Under the pieces are notes generated by a model. The model saw only the letters and a program-made list of their open reading frames with translations, ran no database searches and was not told the origin of the DNA. 50,242 nt of DNA from Thermoguttaceae bacterium. Lineage in GTDB: Bacteria; Planctomycetota; Planctomycetia; Pirellulales; Thermoguttaceae. The DNA lies in the NCBI GenBank assembly GCA_017557195.1, contig JAFZAL010000080.1, forward strand, positions 1-50,242. Direction: 5' to 3'. Positions within the stretch are counted from its first letter, which is position 1. Each line of letters opens with the position of its first letter. This document shows positions 25,403 to 33,300 of the stretch, one piece after another. The translations under genes were made by a program, and so were the position numbers.

Positions 25403-27027
25403 CAACGCAACGTTTAAAACAAAGCATTTTCCGTCTGCTGTTGGTTCGAGGAACGGGCTTATTTACAGTAGGCGGAATTGTTTTGTCTGCTCTGACGGTA
25501 TGCGTTCCTTGGCTGCTTGGGGCTTTTATAGACGCTATTGTACGTCAAAACGCCGCAGTTTTTATATTTATTCTGCTGACAACGACAGCCCTGTCAGTAG
25601 CGCTTCTTGATTCTCTCTTAAAACTACTGTTAACAAAATTAACCCGTCGATTAGAAATACAATTACAGGACAAATTATTAGATCAGTTCTGCCAGCTGAC
25701 GCCTTCTGAAATCGACAAGTATCGAGTGGGTGAAATCGGAATGAAATTCTTTCGGGACGTTCCGAACTGTTCCATGTTTTTACGCGATTTTTATCCGCAA
25801 ATATTATCGACGGTATTCAGCGTTTTGTTCGCGTTGATTGCAGCGTTTTATTCTAATTGGGTTATCGGCGCTGTTTTTTTGTTGACGCTGCCGATTCAAA
25901 TCCTGATAGTACTTCCGTATAAATCCAAATACTCAAAATTCAACCATTTATATCGAAAGATTAACGATTACGGTTTTAACCGAATTTTTGAATTCTTCCA
26001 TGTGTTCCCGTTCCTGAAATCTCAGGCGGCGGAAGAACCCTATAAAGAGACCCCTCAGTCGCAACTGCGCCGGATTGCGGATTTTAGTTTGAGAAAGAAC
26101 CAGTTCGATATTCATTTTAGTCTTGTATTGCGTTTGCTGACGTTTCTGGGCGAGTATTCCGTTTTGGGAACTGCCGGTTTTTTGGCGTGGAACGGAACCA
26201 TTCCAGTTGGTCAGGTTGTATTTTATCAAGGGCTTTTCCTTTCCGTTTTGAATTCCTTCTCCGGCTTTTTCCGGCTTCTTCCCATGTGGGAAAACATTCA
26301 GGAAAGCGTCGTTTCGATGAACGAACTGCTCTGTTCGAATTCTGTTGAAAACGATTCCGATAAAAAGAAAGCCCCGGTTATGTCCGGTTCTATTGAAATT
26401 CGCGACGTAACGTTTCGATACAAGAATTCCGATCGAGACGTTTTGAGCCATTTTTCAGAATTCATTCCCGCCGGTTCTCTGGTTGCAATTGAAGGGAAAA
26501 ACGGCGCAGGCAAAACGACGGCTCTTAAACTTTTAACGGCGTACATGGAGCCGACTTCCGGAGAGATCCTTTTTGACGGTCAGCCGCTGGCGGAGTTGAA
26601 CAAAGCCTCTGTTCGCTGTCAAATTGGCGTTGTTTTTCAGGAATTCTTGTTGATTACTGGAACGATGCTGCAAAACGTAACGCTTAAAAACAAAGAGTAT
26701 TCTCCCAATGATATTGACAACGCTGTGAACCTTTCCTGTCTGGATACGGCGCTGGCGCGTTTTCCCGAAGGTTTAGAGCATAAAATCGGCTTTGACGGCG
26801 GCAATCTGTCTGGCGGCGAATGTCAAAAATTGGCAATCGCCAGAGCCTTGATTCGTCAACCCCGGATTTTGGTTCTGGACGAAGTCATGAATCATCTTGA
26901 CCGAGATTCGAAGAACAAGATTAAAGATCTGCTGCTTTCTTTACACGGGAAAATAACCGTTCTGCTGGTTTCACACGATCAGGAGATTATTTCCCTGTGC
27001 GATAAAGTTATTTCACTTGATAGATAA
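25399..27027 (+). CDS. ABC exporter of the peptide cluster (fused TM-ATPase)
   Basis: A 542-residue half-transporter. Six helices occupy about residues 10-300 (for example LFTVGGIVLSALTVCVPWLL and VFIFILLTTTALSVALL). The ATPase follows with Walker A GKNGAGKTT (about 366), Q-loop VVFQEF, signature LSGGECQKLA (about 470), Walker B ILVLDEVMNHLD and the switch His in LLVSHDQE. There is no N-terminal C39 peptidase, so leader removal must be done by another enzyme. The ATGA overlap with the ligase gene implies translational coupling. It probably exports the modified peptide. Confidence 0.88.
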   Translation: MTTQRLKQSIFRLLLVRGTGLFTVGGIVLSALTVCVPWLLGAFIDAIVRQNAAVFIFILLTTTALSVALLDSLLKLLLTKLTRRLEIQLQDKLLDQFCQLTPSEIDKYRVGEIGMKFFRDVPNCSMFLRDFYPQILSTVFSVLFALIAAFYSNWVIGAVFLLTLPIQILIVLPYKSKYSKFNHLYRKINDYGFNRIFEFFHVFPFLKSQAAEEPYKETPQSQLRRIADFSLRKNQFDIHFSLVLRLLTFLGEYSVLGTAGFLAWNGTIPVGQVVFYQGLFLSVLNSFSGFFRLLPMWENIQESVVSMNELLCSNSVENDSDKKKAPVMSGSIEIRDVTFRYKNSDRDVLSHFSEFIPAGSLVAIEGKNGAGKTTALKLLTAYMEPTSGEILFDGQPLAELNKASVRCQIGVVFQEFLLITGTMLQNVTLKNKEYSPNDIDNAVNLSCLDTALARFPEGLEHKIGFDGGNLSGGECQKLAIARALIRQPRILVLDEVMNHLDRDSKNKIKDLLLSLHGKITVLLVSHDQEIISLCDKVISLDR

Positions 27028-27038
27028 AGGCAAATACA

Positions 27039-27701
27039 ATGATTGAAATATGTATAGCGGCTGCAATTGTCGGCTGGGCGGGCTTTTTCTGGCTGTTGTA
27101 CTGTCGGCTGCTGGACGTTAAACAGAGCCGGGCAACGGCAAATATTCAGCCGTCCATTGCTCAGATTTTTGAAGTCCTTTCTGACGAGGAACGCCGGTTA
27201 ATGGCGTATCATGAAGCTGGGCATGCGGTTGTCTCCATGAATATGCCGCAGCGCGAACCGCTGATAAAAGTAACTATTATCCCGTCAGAATTGGGGTTTG
27301 GAGTGACGCAAACGCAGCCGCGAATGAAGTTCAACGGTACGATTGTTTCCATGTCAAGCTCTGTTGCGGTGTTTTTAGCAGGTCGGTTGGCTGAAGAGTT
27401 GTTTTGTAACGAAATCACAACCAGTGCGTACAACGATTTCATTCAGGCAAATCAGATCGCAAGGGAAATGGTCGTTTGTTTTGGCATGGGAACGAAAACC
27501 CGCTTTTTTATTCCAGACGATCGCGCCAGCGAAGCGTTTCGACGTCAGGCGGACGAAGACGTTATGGAAATTCTCAACAACGCTCAAGCGACAGCGCTAA
27601 AGATTCTCAAAGAACGCGCTGACGACGTTCATCGAATTGCAAAAGAGCTTTTGGAAAAAGGAACGATTGAGATAGCCGCAAAGAACGCAAAGAACGCATA
27701 G
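27039..27701 (+). CDS. Stand-alone M41 (FtsH-type) membrane zinc peptidase
   Basis: A 220-residue protein with one N-terminal membrane helix (about 3-22) and an M41 peptidase domain (about 50-215). Zinc ligands are His58 and His62 in YHEAGHAVV and Asp133 in TTSAYNDFIQANQIAREMV, the FtsH third-ligand helix. The AAA ATPase domain of FtsH is wholly absent. Eleven bases separate it from the exporter, and AAAGG precedes the ATG. Its place at the end of the cluster suggests a leader peptidase or self-protection role, which is inference. The last residues (AAKNAKNA) are encoded by a 9-base repeat that continues past the stop. Confidence 0.85.
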   Translation: MIEICIAAAIVGWAGFFWLLYCRLLDVKQSRATANIQPSIAQIFEVLSDEERRLMAYHEAGHAVVSMNMPQREPLIKVTIIPSELGFGVTQTQPRMKFNGTIVSMSSSVAVFLAGRLAEELFCNEITTSAYNDFIQANQIAREMVVCFGMGTKTRFFIPDDRASEAFRRQADEDVMEILNNAQATALKILKERADDVHRIAKELLEKGTIEIAAKNAKNA

Positions 27702-27765
27702 TTTTAAAACTTCGCGAACTTTGCGAACTTCGCGTGAGAATTCTTCGGCGGGCGAAGACGCCCGC
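27677..27765 (+). repeat. 9-base repeat spanning the M41 stop, plus hairpin
   Basis: CGCAAAGAA units (27677-27697) code for the C-terminal AKNAKNA. Inverse units (AACTTTGCG / AACTTCGCG) follow the stop (27709-27734). A perfect 7-bp hairpin GCGGGCG-AAGA-CGCCCGC lies at 27748-27765. Confidence 0.65.
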
Positions 27766-27821
27766 GAACCAGAAGGTTAGAGTGGGTTTCCGCGTTCTCA
27801 AGATTTTTGGAGGCTTCCGCC

Positions 27822-27984
27822 GCAAGCGACCAACGGGAGCGATTTTTGGTAAACGCGCGTGTGCGAAGCCGCACGGGCAGAAGGACAAGGTGTTGCTTCC
27901 GAAAAAGCTGATTTTGGCGCTCCCCACGTCCAATCAGGAACCGACCTTGTCGGCGCGGATTGGGAGCGGCGCCTCGCCGCCGCC
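27822..27984 (-). repeat. Dispersed modules C and B, interrupted
   Basis: Module C (GCAAGCGACCAACGGGAGCG, 27822-27841) and the two ends of module B (ACGCGCG near 27852-27858; GGGAGCGGCGCCTCGCCGCC near 27962-27981) are separated by about 95 bases not present in other copies. Nothing coding is seen in 27702-28014. Confidence 0.65.
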
Positions 27985-28014
27985 TAGGGGCGCCGCATTC
28001 CCCGACCTATTAAC

Positions 28015-28902
28015 CTATCTATGACTGATTGCAGCGTCTGGGCAAACAGTTTCAAAGTTCGGCGTGAGGTCGATTTCGAGTTTGCCAGTTACCAGCTTGA
28101 GCAAGTCGCCGGCGACGCCTTGAACGAGCGGGGTTTCCCAGTGGTTGTTGCCATGTCCGAGAGCGGAATAGGCGACGATGCCTTTTCCTTCTTTGCGCGC
28201 CCAAACGCAGGGGAAATCCGGACGGTCGTAGCATTCGCCGGTCATGCCTTCCGTTTGGAGCAGCATGAAAACGTGCATGTCTTTGGCGAGGTGCTTGTTG
28301 CAGTACCATTCGTCGTGATGGCGAATCGGGCGTTCCATGCCTTTCAGGCACGGCAGTTCCGGGTCAATCGGCTTGACGGTCGCTTCCTGCTGCGATCCGT
28401 GGGTGATGAACTCGCCGCCGATCATGTTGATGTAATCGTTGCGTTCTTCCTTCGGGACGTCCTTGTATCTTTCTCCGCCAACGCGCCACGTATCGGTTGC
28501 GGAATGGAATCCGAGGAAACCAACGCCGGATCGAACCGCTTCAAAAAGATTCTTCGCGCCCTGCTTCGACAGAGGTTTTCCCGGGCATCGGCTATTCGTA
28601 TTGAACAGATCGCCGCTGGTATAGAATACGATCGCGGCGTATTGTGACAGGTCGCCGTCAAAGACGGTTCCGTCTTTTGTGCAGACGACTTCAATGCCGT
28701 TCTTTTCGCCAAAGTCTTTGAGGAACGAACCGCAAACGCCCAGCTTGCCGTCGTTGTCAACCGTCGGCGGGTGAATGAATCCAGCCGAATAGTCGTAATA
28801 CAAAACTTTTTTCTTCGGTTCGTCTGCCGAAACGGAGAAACCGGGGAGTGTCGCTAAAACGGCTCCAAGACCGGTCAGCGCAATAAAATCTCTTCTTTTC
28901 AT
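28015..28902 (-). CDS. Exported ThuA-like domain protein
   Basis: A 295-residue protein. The N-terminus (MKRRDFIALTGLGAVLATLPG) resembles a Tat signal with a single KRRDF motif. The ThuA-like fold (glutamine-amidotransferase-like) spans about 33-270: KVLYYDYSAGF, SGVGFLGFHSATDTW (Phe-His-Ser at the nucleophile elbow) and IGGEFITHGSQQEATV. HHDEWY and PCVWARKEGKGIVAYSALGH follow. Planctomycetes carry many such proteins, usually linked to sugar use, but the substrate is unknown. No Shine-Dalgarno is seen at the ATG. Confidence 0.85.
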   Translation of the reverse strand: MKRRDFIALTGLGAVLATLPGFSVSADEPKKKVLYYDYSAGFIHPPTVDNDGKLGVCGSFLKDFGEKNGIEVVCTKDGTVFDGDLSQYAAIVFYTSGDLFNTNSRCPGKPLSKQGAKNLFEAVRSGVGFLGFHSATDTWRVGGERYKDVPKEERNDYINMIGGEFITHGSQQEATVKPIDPELPCLKGMERPIRHHDEWYCNKHLAKDMHVFMLLQTEGMTGECYDRPDFPCVWARKEGKGIVAYSALGHGNNHWETPLVQGVAGDLLKLVTGKLEIDLTPNFETVCPDAAISHR

Positions 28903-28967
28903 GATGTAAACAGGGGAATAGGAAGTTAGAAAAAACGGAAAACGACAAATATTTTAATAAACGCTCT

Positions 28968-29654
28968 TTAGCGACGGTTATTGGACCGTCCCATGAGAGC
29001 GACTGCGTAGTACAAAAGCGTGAAAACCGCCTGAACTGTAGCGGCAACGTATGTCAGCGCGGCGGCGTATAATGCGCTGCGAACCAGTCCCACGCCATCG
29101 CCCTGGACGATGTTGGAATTGTTGAGAAAAACTTTCCCGCGAGCCGAGGCGTTATATTCAACCGGCAGATTGACAAGCTGGAAGAACGAGACAAAAGCAA
29201 ACAGCCCCAACCCGAGCCATGCCAAACCTGTCATATTGGCGCCAATTCCAGCTGCAAACATCGCCATGCCGGCGCCGCCGCCAATATTCGCCATCGGAAC
29301 GGCAAGATTGCGGATTACCAGCGGAGCGTAATGCGTTCCGTCCTGAACGGCGTGCCCCGCTTCGTGACACGCAACGCCGACGGCGGTGGCTGTATAGCCT
29401 TCGTAAATATCTGTACTAAGGTTGAGCGTTTTGTCTGACGGGTTGTAATGGTCTGTCAAAAAACCGTCAATTTTGTTGATTCTGACGTGCTGAAGACCGT
29501 TTGCGTCCAACATTTGTCTGGCGGCTTCCGCGCCCGTAATGTCGGTTCTATATTTCTGACCGTTGGCAACAGCCGACTTAAGCCACCCTTGGGCAATCAC
29601 GCCAAGCAGAGCTGGAATGCCTGCAAAAATTAAATATAAAAGCGAATTTTCCAT
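28968..29654 (-). CDS. YugP-like membrane zinc metallopeptidase
   Basis: A 228-residue integral membrane protein of the neutral zinc metallopeptidase (Zn_peptidase_2 / YugP) type. It has an N-terminal helix (about 5-25), a cytoplasmic or lumenal domain with DHYNPSDKTLNLS and the zinc motif VACHEAGHAVQ (about 95-105), then three hydrophobic segments (NIGGGAGMAMFAAGIGANM, LAWLGLGLFAFVSFFQLV, and the C-terminal ALTYVAATVQAVFTLLYYAV). NLPVEYNASARG follows the second, a conserved family block. GGGAG lies seven bases upstream of the ATG. Physiological substrate unknown. Confidence 0.9.
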   Translation of the reverse strand: MENSLLYLIFAGIPALLGVIAQGWLKSAVANGQKYRTDITGAEAARQMLDANGLQHVRINKIDGFLTDHYNPSDKTLNLSTDIYEGYTATAVGVACHEAGHAVQDGTHYAPLVIRNLAVPMANIGGGAGMAMFAAGIGANMTGLAWLGLGLFAFVSFFQLVNLPVEYNASARGKVFLNNSNIVQGDGVGLVRSALYAAALTYVAATVQAVFTLLYYAVALMGRSNNRR

Positions 29655-29687
29655 TCTTTTACTCCCGTATTTTTACTTTTTGAAAAA

Positions 29688-30293
29688 TCAATCTTCGTCT
29701 TTAAGTGTAACGCCCTGTAACGGACATCTTGCTAAAACCGCATACAGCGGACCGCGGCGCGTCAATTCTGAAGACAGAACGTCTATGTGTTTAACAAACG
29801 TTTTTCCGAGGTCGCAGCGCGGATACTGGGCGATTTTTTCGCTCAAGTCCCTCAGCGCCGACGTCGGCTTGCGAATTCTGCCCAAGGTAATATGAGGCTT
29901 GAACGGCTTGTTTTCTCGGACAAATCCCATTTTTACCGCCGCCGCTTCTACAGCGTTGAACGCTGCTGTTAGCTGATTAGACGGGTCTTCTACGCCAACC
30001 CAGACAGTTCTCGGCAGTTCGATTTTCGGGAACGCGCCCGCTCCAATGGCTTGAATTTCAAACGGGGGAACGTCCTTAACCGCCTTTTGGAACTCTGTGC
30101 AGACGGACGCCATGTCTTCCCGTTCGACGTCGCCGAGGAACTTGAGCGTTACGTGAAACTGACCGGATTCCACCCACTTTATATCGGCGCCGCAGGACGC
30201 GAAAACCGTCATGAGCTTTTCAATTTGAAGAGCGCTTTTCTGAGCGATTTCGACAGCGACAAACATGCGAACCAGTTCTTTGAACTTTGGCAT
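29688..30293 (-). CDS. thpR: RNA 2',3'-cyclic phosphodiesterase (LigT family)
   Basis: A 201-residue 2H phosphoesterase that opens 2',3'-cyclic phosphates at RNA ends. The two catalytic motifs are FHVTLKFLG (His47) and KPHITLGRIR (His134), in the usual positions for this roughly 180-200 residue family. The start at 30293 has AAAGGAG seven bases upstream; an upstream in-frame ATG at 30323 lies in the panD terminator and is rejected. The zinc peptidase gene follows 33 bases downstream, so the two may be co-transcribed. Confidence 0.92.
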   Translation of the reverse strand: MPKFKELVRMFVAVEIAQKSALQIEKLMTVFASCGADIKWVESGQFHVTLKFLGDVEREDMASVCTEFQKAVKDVPPFEIQAIGAGAFPKIELPRTVWVGVEDPSNQLTAAFNAVEAAAVKMGFVRENKPFKPHITLGRIRKPTSALRDLSEKIAQYPRCDLGKTFVKHIDVLSSELTRRGPLYAVLARCPLQGVTLKDED

Positions 30294-30323
30294 ATTGATT
30301 CTCCTTTGGCGGCGGGGGGGCAT

Positions 30324-30356
30324 AAAAAAACGGAATCAGAACAGTTCCGATTCCGT
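30324..30356 (-). terminator. Rho-independent terminator of panD
   Basis: ACGGAATC pairs with GATTCCGT (30330-30356) with inner GAAC/GTTC pairing; the minus strand continues with seven T. It separates panD from thpR. Confidence 0.85.
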
Positions 30357-30364
30357 ATTCCGTA

Positions 30365-30712
30365 TTATTTTACTCTGTTGTTGTCGTCAACCTTGACAAC
30401 GGTTGGCTTATGCGAATGAGCGGCAGAGTCAGAGTAGTTGGCGTACGTGATAATCACAACTTTATCGCCGATATAACCGTTTCTGGCGGCTGGTCCGTTG
30501 AGCATAATCGTTCCCGACCCGGCAGGGGCTTCGATAGCGTACGTTATAAGCCGGTCGCCGTTGCTGCAGTTGAGAACGTGAACTTGCTCGCCCGGCAGAA
30601 TGTCGGCGGCTTTGAGCAGGTCGGAATCAATGGCGATACTGCCCTCGTAGTCCAATTTCAGCGCAGTTAAAGTAGCGCGATGGATTTTCGATTTGAACAT
30701 GATTCTTTCCAT
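30365..30712 (-). CDS. panD: Aspartate 1-decarboxylase
   Basis: A 115-residue pyruvoyl enzyme that makes beta-alanine from aspartate for pantothenate and CoA. The start at 30712 (MERIMFKSKIHRATLT) aligns with the M-x-R-T-M-x-x-x-K-x-H-R start of known PanD and has AGGAG upstream. It puts the self-cleavage site at Gly24-Ser25 (DYEGSIAID), exactly the family position. Lys9, the conserved NGDRLITYAIEAP block and the NGPAAR motif are present. An in-frame ATG further upstream adds 14 residues without family support. The gene lies alone between a promoter and a terminator. Confidence 0.95.
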   Translation of the reverse strand: MERIMFKSKIHRATLTALKLDYEGSIAIDSDLLKAADILPGEQVHVLNCSNGDRLITYAIEAPAGSGTIMLNGPAARNGYIGDKVVIITYANYSDSAAHSHKPTVVKVDDNNRVK

Positions 30713-30795
30713 AACGAAAACGCTCCTGATCAACGGTTTACCGGAAAAAGTCAATCAGCCGCCCAAACAATCTTAGACGGTTTTGACTATATATT

Positions 30796-30823
30796 ATTTT
30801 AGCACAATTGCACTTTGACGCAA
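30796..30823 (-). promoter_or_regulatory. Possible promoter for panD
   Basis: Minus strand: TTGCGT (30823-30818), a 16-base spacer ending in TGC, and TAAAAT (30801-30796). Confidence 0.45.
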
Positions 30824-30864
30824 GAGGGAGCAAAAAGTTCCCTATTTTATTAAGATTGCGTTTT

Positions 30865-30888
30865 CTCGCAACTCGCAACTCGCAACTC
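30865..30888. repeat. CTCGCAA heptamer array
   Basis: Three and a half CTCGCAA heptads end four bases past the stop end of the minus-strand isomerase gene (its stop is at 30893). They match the arrays at 9127-9149 and 9258-9281. Confidence 0.8.
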
Positions 30889-30892
30889 AATC

Positions 30893-31723
30893 CTACTTCC
30901 CGACGATTTTCCGCAGGTAGTCAATGCTTCTGGCGGCCTGGTCGAGGGATCCGCATTCAACGGAAAGGACGATGTCCTGCGGCAGGGGTCGGATAATCGC
31001 GACAATCTTTTCCCAGTCGATAACGCCGTCTCCGCAGGCGCAGCCGACAGCTGTGCCCATCACTTTGCCGCGTTCGGCGTTGGACTGTTCTACGGAAATG
31101 TCTTTAGCGTGCATGTGGATAATGCGATTCTTAAACCGTTCCACCTGCTCGACCGGGTCCAGCCCGCCCAGATAGGCGTTGCCGGTGTCGAAGTTGGCGC
31201 CAATATACGGCGAGTCCACCAGATTGAGAATTCGTTCGTACTTGTCCGGCACGAGAGAGTACGTCTGATGGGTTTCCAGCCCGATTTTGATTCCGCGGCG
31301 GGCGGCGACTTTCGACGCTTCCATAATCGAGTACTTAATCAGAACGAAATCTTCCTCTTCGGTTGTCCAGGTCTGTTTGTGTCCTTCGTGCGTGTTGATA
31401 ATCGGCGCGCCGCATTCTTTGGCAAACCGAGCCGCCTGTTTGAGGTATTCCACAGCAATTTCCGGCTTCGACAGCTGAGAGTGGGACGACAGCGCCGACA
31501 GCTTCAGCCCGGCGGCTTCGACGGCGTCGCGAACGCGGAACGGGTCGTCCAGCATCGAGACGCTATGAAAATATCGCGCTTCTGACAGCAGTTCGCGTCC
31601 CCAGTGAACCATCGGCTCGATGTACTCGTAACCGAGTTCTTTGGCGAACTGAACAGCCCATTCAAAACTCTTGTGGCTGGTGCGAACCGCTTCCAGATTT
31701 AATCCGATTCCAATTTTACCCAT
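30893..31723 (-). CDS. TIM-barrel sugar phosphate isomerase/epimerase-like protein
   Basis: A 276-residue protein of the xylose-isomerase-like TIM-barrel superfamily. Blocks in order: KIGIGLNLEAV (strand 1), LGYEYIEPMVHWG, LKLSALSSHSQL, CGAPIINTHEG, GIKIGLETH (Glu as metal ligand), IGANFDTGNAYL, IIHMHAKDI and IVLSVECGS (Glu near the end). The pattern of Glu, Asp, His and Glu metal ligands is conserved, so an active isomerase or epimerase is likely. The substrate cannot be read from sequence. The ATG at 31723 has AAGGAG seven bases upstream, favouring it over 31783. Confidence 0.85.
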   Translation of the reverse strand: MGKIGIGLNLEAVRTSHKSFEWAVQFAKELGYEYIEPMVHWGRELLSEARYFHSVSMLDDPFRVRDAVEAAGLKLSALSSHSQLSKPEIAVEYLKQAARFAKECGAPIINTHEGHKQTWTTEEEDFVLIKYSIMEASKVAARRGIKIGLETHQTYSLVPDKYERILNLVDSPYIGANFDTGNAYLGGLDPVEQVERFKNRIIHMHAKDISVEQSNAERGKVMGTAVGCACGDGVIDWEKIVAIIRPLPQDIVLSVECGSLDQAARSIDYLRKIVGK

Positions 31724-31796
31724 TGTTTTCTCCTTGGCTAATGTAGGGGGGAATATAAGGTCTATCCGGGAATTGAGCGTCATTGTTGCAAGAGCT

Positions 31797-31880
31797 TCTA
31801 GCCCCTAGCCTTTAGCTATTAGCTTTGCTTAGAGCTGCGAACGCCCAAGCTAACAGCTAGCGGCTAATAGCTAACAGCTG
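31797..31880 (-). repeat. Inverted TTAGCTA/CTAGCCC heptads in the isomerase leader
   Basis: Left arm CTAGCCC/CTAGCCT/TTAGCTA/TTAGC (31799-31823) and right arm GCTAACAGCTAGCGGCTAAT (31849-31868), continuing to 31880. TTAGCTATTAGC (31812-31823) and GCTAATAGCTAA (31863-31874) are exact complements. The core includes GAGCTGCGAACGCCCAA. The element lies between the promoter at 31909-31936 and the isomerase start. Confidence 0.75.
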
Positions 31881-31908
31881 GTCTGACCCGAAGAACCATT
31901 TGAATTAC

Positions 31909-31936
31909 ATTATATCATAGAACAAAATAAAATCAA
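31909..31936 (-). promoter_or_regulatory. Extended -10 promoter for the isomerase gene
   Basis: Minus strand: TTGATT (31936-31931), a 16-base spacer ending in TGA, and TATAAT (31914-31909). Confidence 0.6.
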
Positions 31937-32303
31937 TTGTCTATTTTTGGGAAATTTACTGTAATTTTTGAGCGCGGAGAAGAGCGAGCGGCTCTTTCGT
32001 CATGTGAGAGTCCAGGCAGTTAGTCAAGAAACGCAATGTAAGAAAGAGAACCCATATAGCGAGGACGCGATTGACGTTCTTGTCATTTAAATATATATGG
32101 ATGTACAGTTGTTGTATTTCCCTTGATTATCAACGTCATACATGAAATTATTGAGTAAATGAAGTTTATATCCTGAGTTGAGAAAATTTTTTAGAAAAAA
32201 ATGGGAAATTTTTGATAGAAGCTCTAGCAAAGAATAGATTTTTGCTATAAAATGAATATAATCTAAATGAGAAATAACCATTTTCCTAAAGGAGTATTCA
32301 ATC
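31937..32303. other. Gene-free spacer
   Basis: No gene or repeat seen. A TTTTTGCTATAAAAT stretch near 32238-32252 is a plausible extended -10 for the next gene. AAAGGAG at about 32288-32294 is its ribosome-binding site. Confidence 0.45.
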
Positions 32304-32873
32304 ATGTCAAAACGTCTTCAGATTATTGCCCTGTTTTGCATTGGGGTTGCAGCAGGGTTTGTTTGTGCGTACTACGGTTTCGACAGCCGCGAGGCGATGG
32401 CGACCGGCGGAGTGGACAGAACTGGCGAATATATTATTACGTCTGGACTTCTTGAAGGTGGAGCGGGCGCAACCTATTTCCTGGATTGTTCAACTGGCAT
32501 GCTGACTGCAACGGTTCCCGTGTGCCGCGGTCAGGGCGGTTTTTGGGGCGTGTATAAAACGGACGTAACCAAAGCTCTCAAAGCGTATATTACCCAAAAC
32601 CCGAAAGACGCTTTCGGACAGCCGCTGGAAATGCCCTCCAAACCCAGCTATGTCATGACAACCACTCCGTTCCATTTTTTGGGCAAATTCGGTTCAATTA
32701 CTTGGCCGGCGGAAGGCGTTTCAATCGTTGAAACCCAAACGGGAATCCAGTTCCTGTACGTCATTCCGTTCAACGCAACGAAGTACAAACAAGGCAATCC
32801 CGAACTGCAGGGCGAAATGAGATGCTTCACCGCCAAACAGATTAACCCTGTTATGAAACGTAAGCAGCTTTAA
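32304..32873 (+). CDS. Conserved exported hypothetical protein
   Basis: A 189-residue protein with an N-terminal signal or anchor helix (about 5-24, LQIIALFCIGVAAGFVCAYY). A beta-rich domain follows: GEYIITSGLLEGGAGATYFLDCSTGMLTATV, whose style (a display of a measured value followed by strand-turn-strand) I recall from many planctomycete hypotheticals. The C-terminus ends in KQINPVMKRKQL. No function can be assigned. The Shine-Dalgarno AAAGGAG is strong. A tandem repeat begins directly after the stop. Confidence 0.75.
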   Translation: MSKRLQIIALFCIGVAAGFVCAYYGFDSREAMATGGVDRTGEYIITSGLLEGGAGATYFLDCSTGMLTATVPVCRGQGGFWGVYKTDVTKALKAYITQNPKDAFGQPLEMPSKPSYVMTTTPFHFLGKFGSITWPAEGVSIVETQTGIQFLYVIPFNATKYKQGNPELQGEMRCFTAKQINPVMKRKQL

Positions 32874-32874
32874 G

Positions 32875-33144
32875 CGGCGAGGCGCCGCTCCCAATCCGCG
32901 CTGCCGCGCGCCTGCCAATAATCGCTCCCATTGGTCGCTTGTAAAAACTGACTACAGACTATTTTTGCCTCTTGCCTCTGAAAAAGTTTTTTTCAGAGGG
33001 GGGGGCTTGGCGGCGAGGCGCCGCTCCCAATCCGCGCTGCCGCGCGCCTGCCGATAATCGCTCCCGTTGGTCGCTTGTAAAAACTGACTACAGACTATTT
33101 TTGCCCCATGCCTATGAAAAAGAATTTTTCAGAGGGGGGGCTTG
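32875..33144 (+). repeat. 136-bp direct tandem duplication of modules B and C with a hairpin
   Basis: Two copies (32875-33010 and 33011-33144), almost identical. Each has the GC-rich module B, module C (CGCTCCCRTTGGTCGCTTG), an AAAAACTGACTACAGACT stretch and a hairpin of the CTGAAAAAG...TTTTTCAG type followed by a run of seven or eight G. Copy 2 differs at a few positions. Confidence 0.88.
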
Positions 33145-33170
33145 TCCTGCACGTAAACTTATTAGAATAT

Positions 33171-33236
33171 AGAGTTACGAGTTGCGTGATTTAAATAATT
33201 CCGCATTTCGAATTATTTAATTCCGCATTACGAATT
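33171..33236. repeat. GAGTTAC and AATTCCGCATT repeats
   Basis: GAGTTACGAGTTGCG heptads (33172-33186), then two copies of AATTCCGCATTtCGAATTA-like sequence (33197-33214 and 33219-33236), each partly palindromic. Confidence 0.6.
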
Positions 33237-33269
33237 AAAAAAACCTGCCCCCTGCCTGTGTATTTACGA

Positions 33270-33300
33270 GGGACGATTGCAGATTCAATCGTCCCGTTTT
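33270..33300 (+). terminator. Hairpin with T-run directly before the UROD-like/hemC operon
   Basis: Perfect 10-bp stem GGGACGATTG / CAATCGTCCC (33270-33279 and 33286-33295), six-base loop, then GTTTT. It ends eight bases before the ATG at 33308, so it may be an attenuator as well as the end of the upstream unit. Confidence 0.6.

Noticed and set aside
32087..32305. Open frame of 72 codons in an A+T-rich spacer, minus strand
   Set aside because: Low-complexity Leu/Ile/Phe/Asn-rich translation, no ribosome-binding site and overlap with the next gene's leader.
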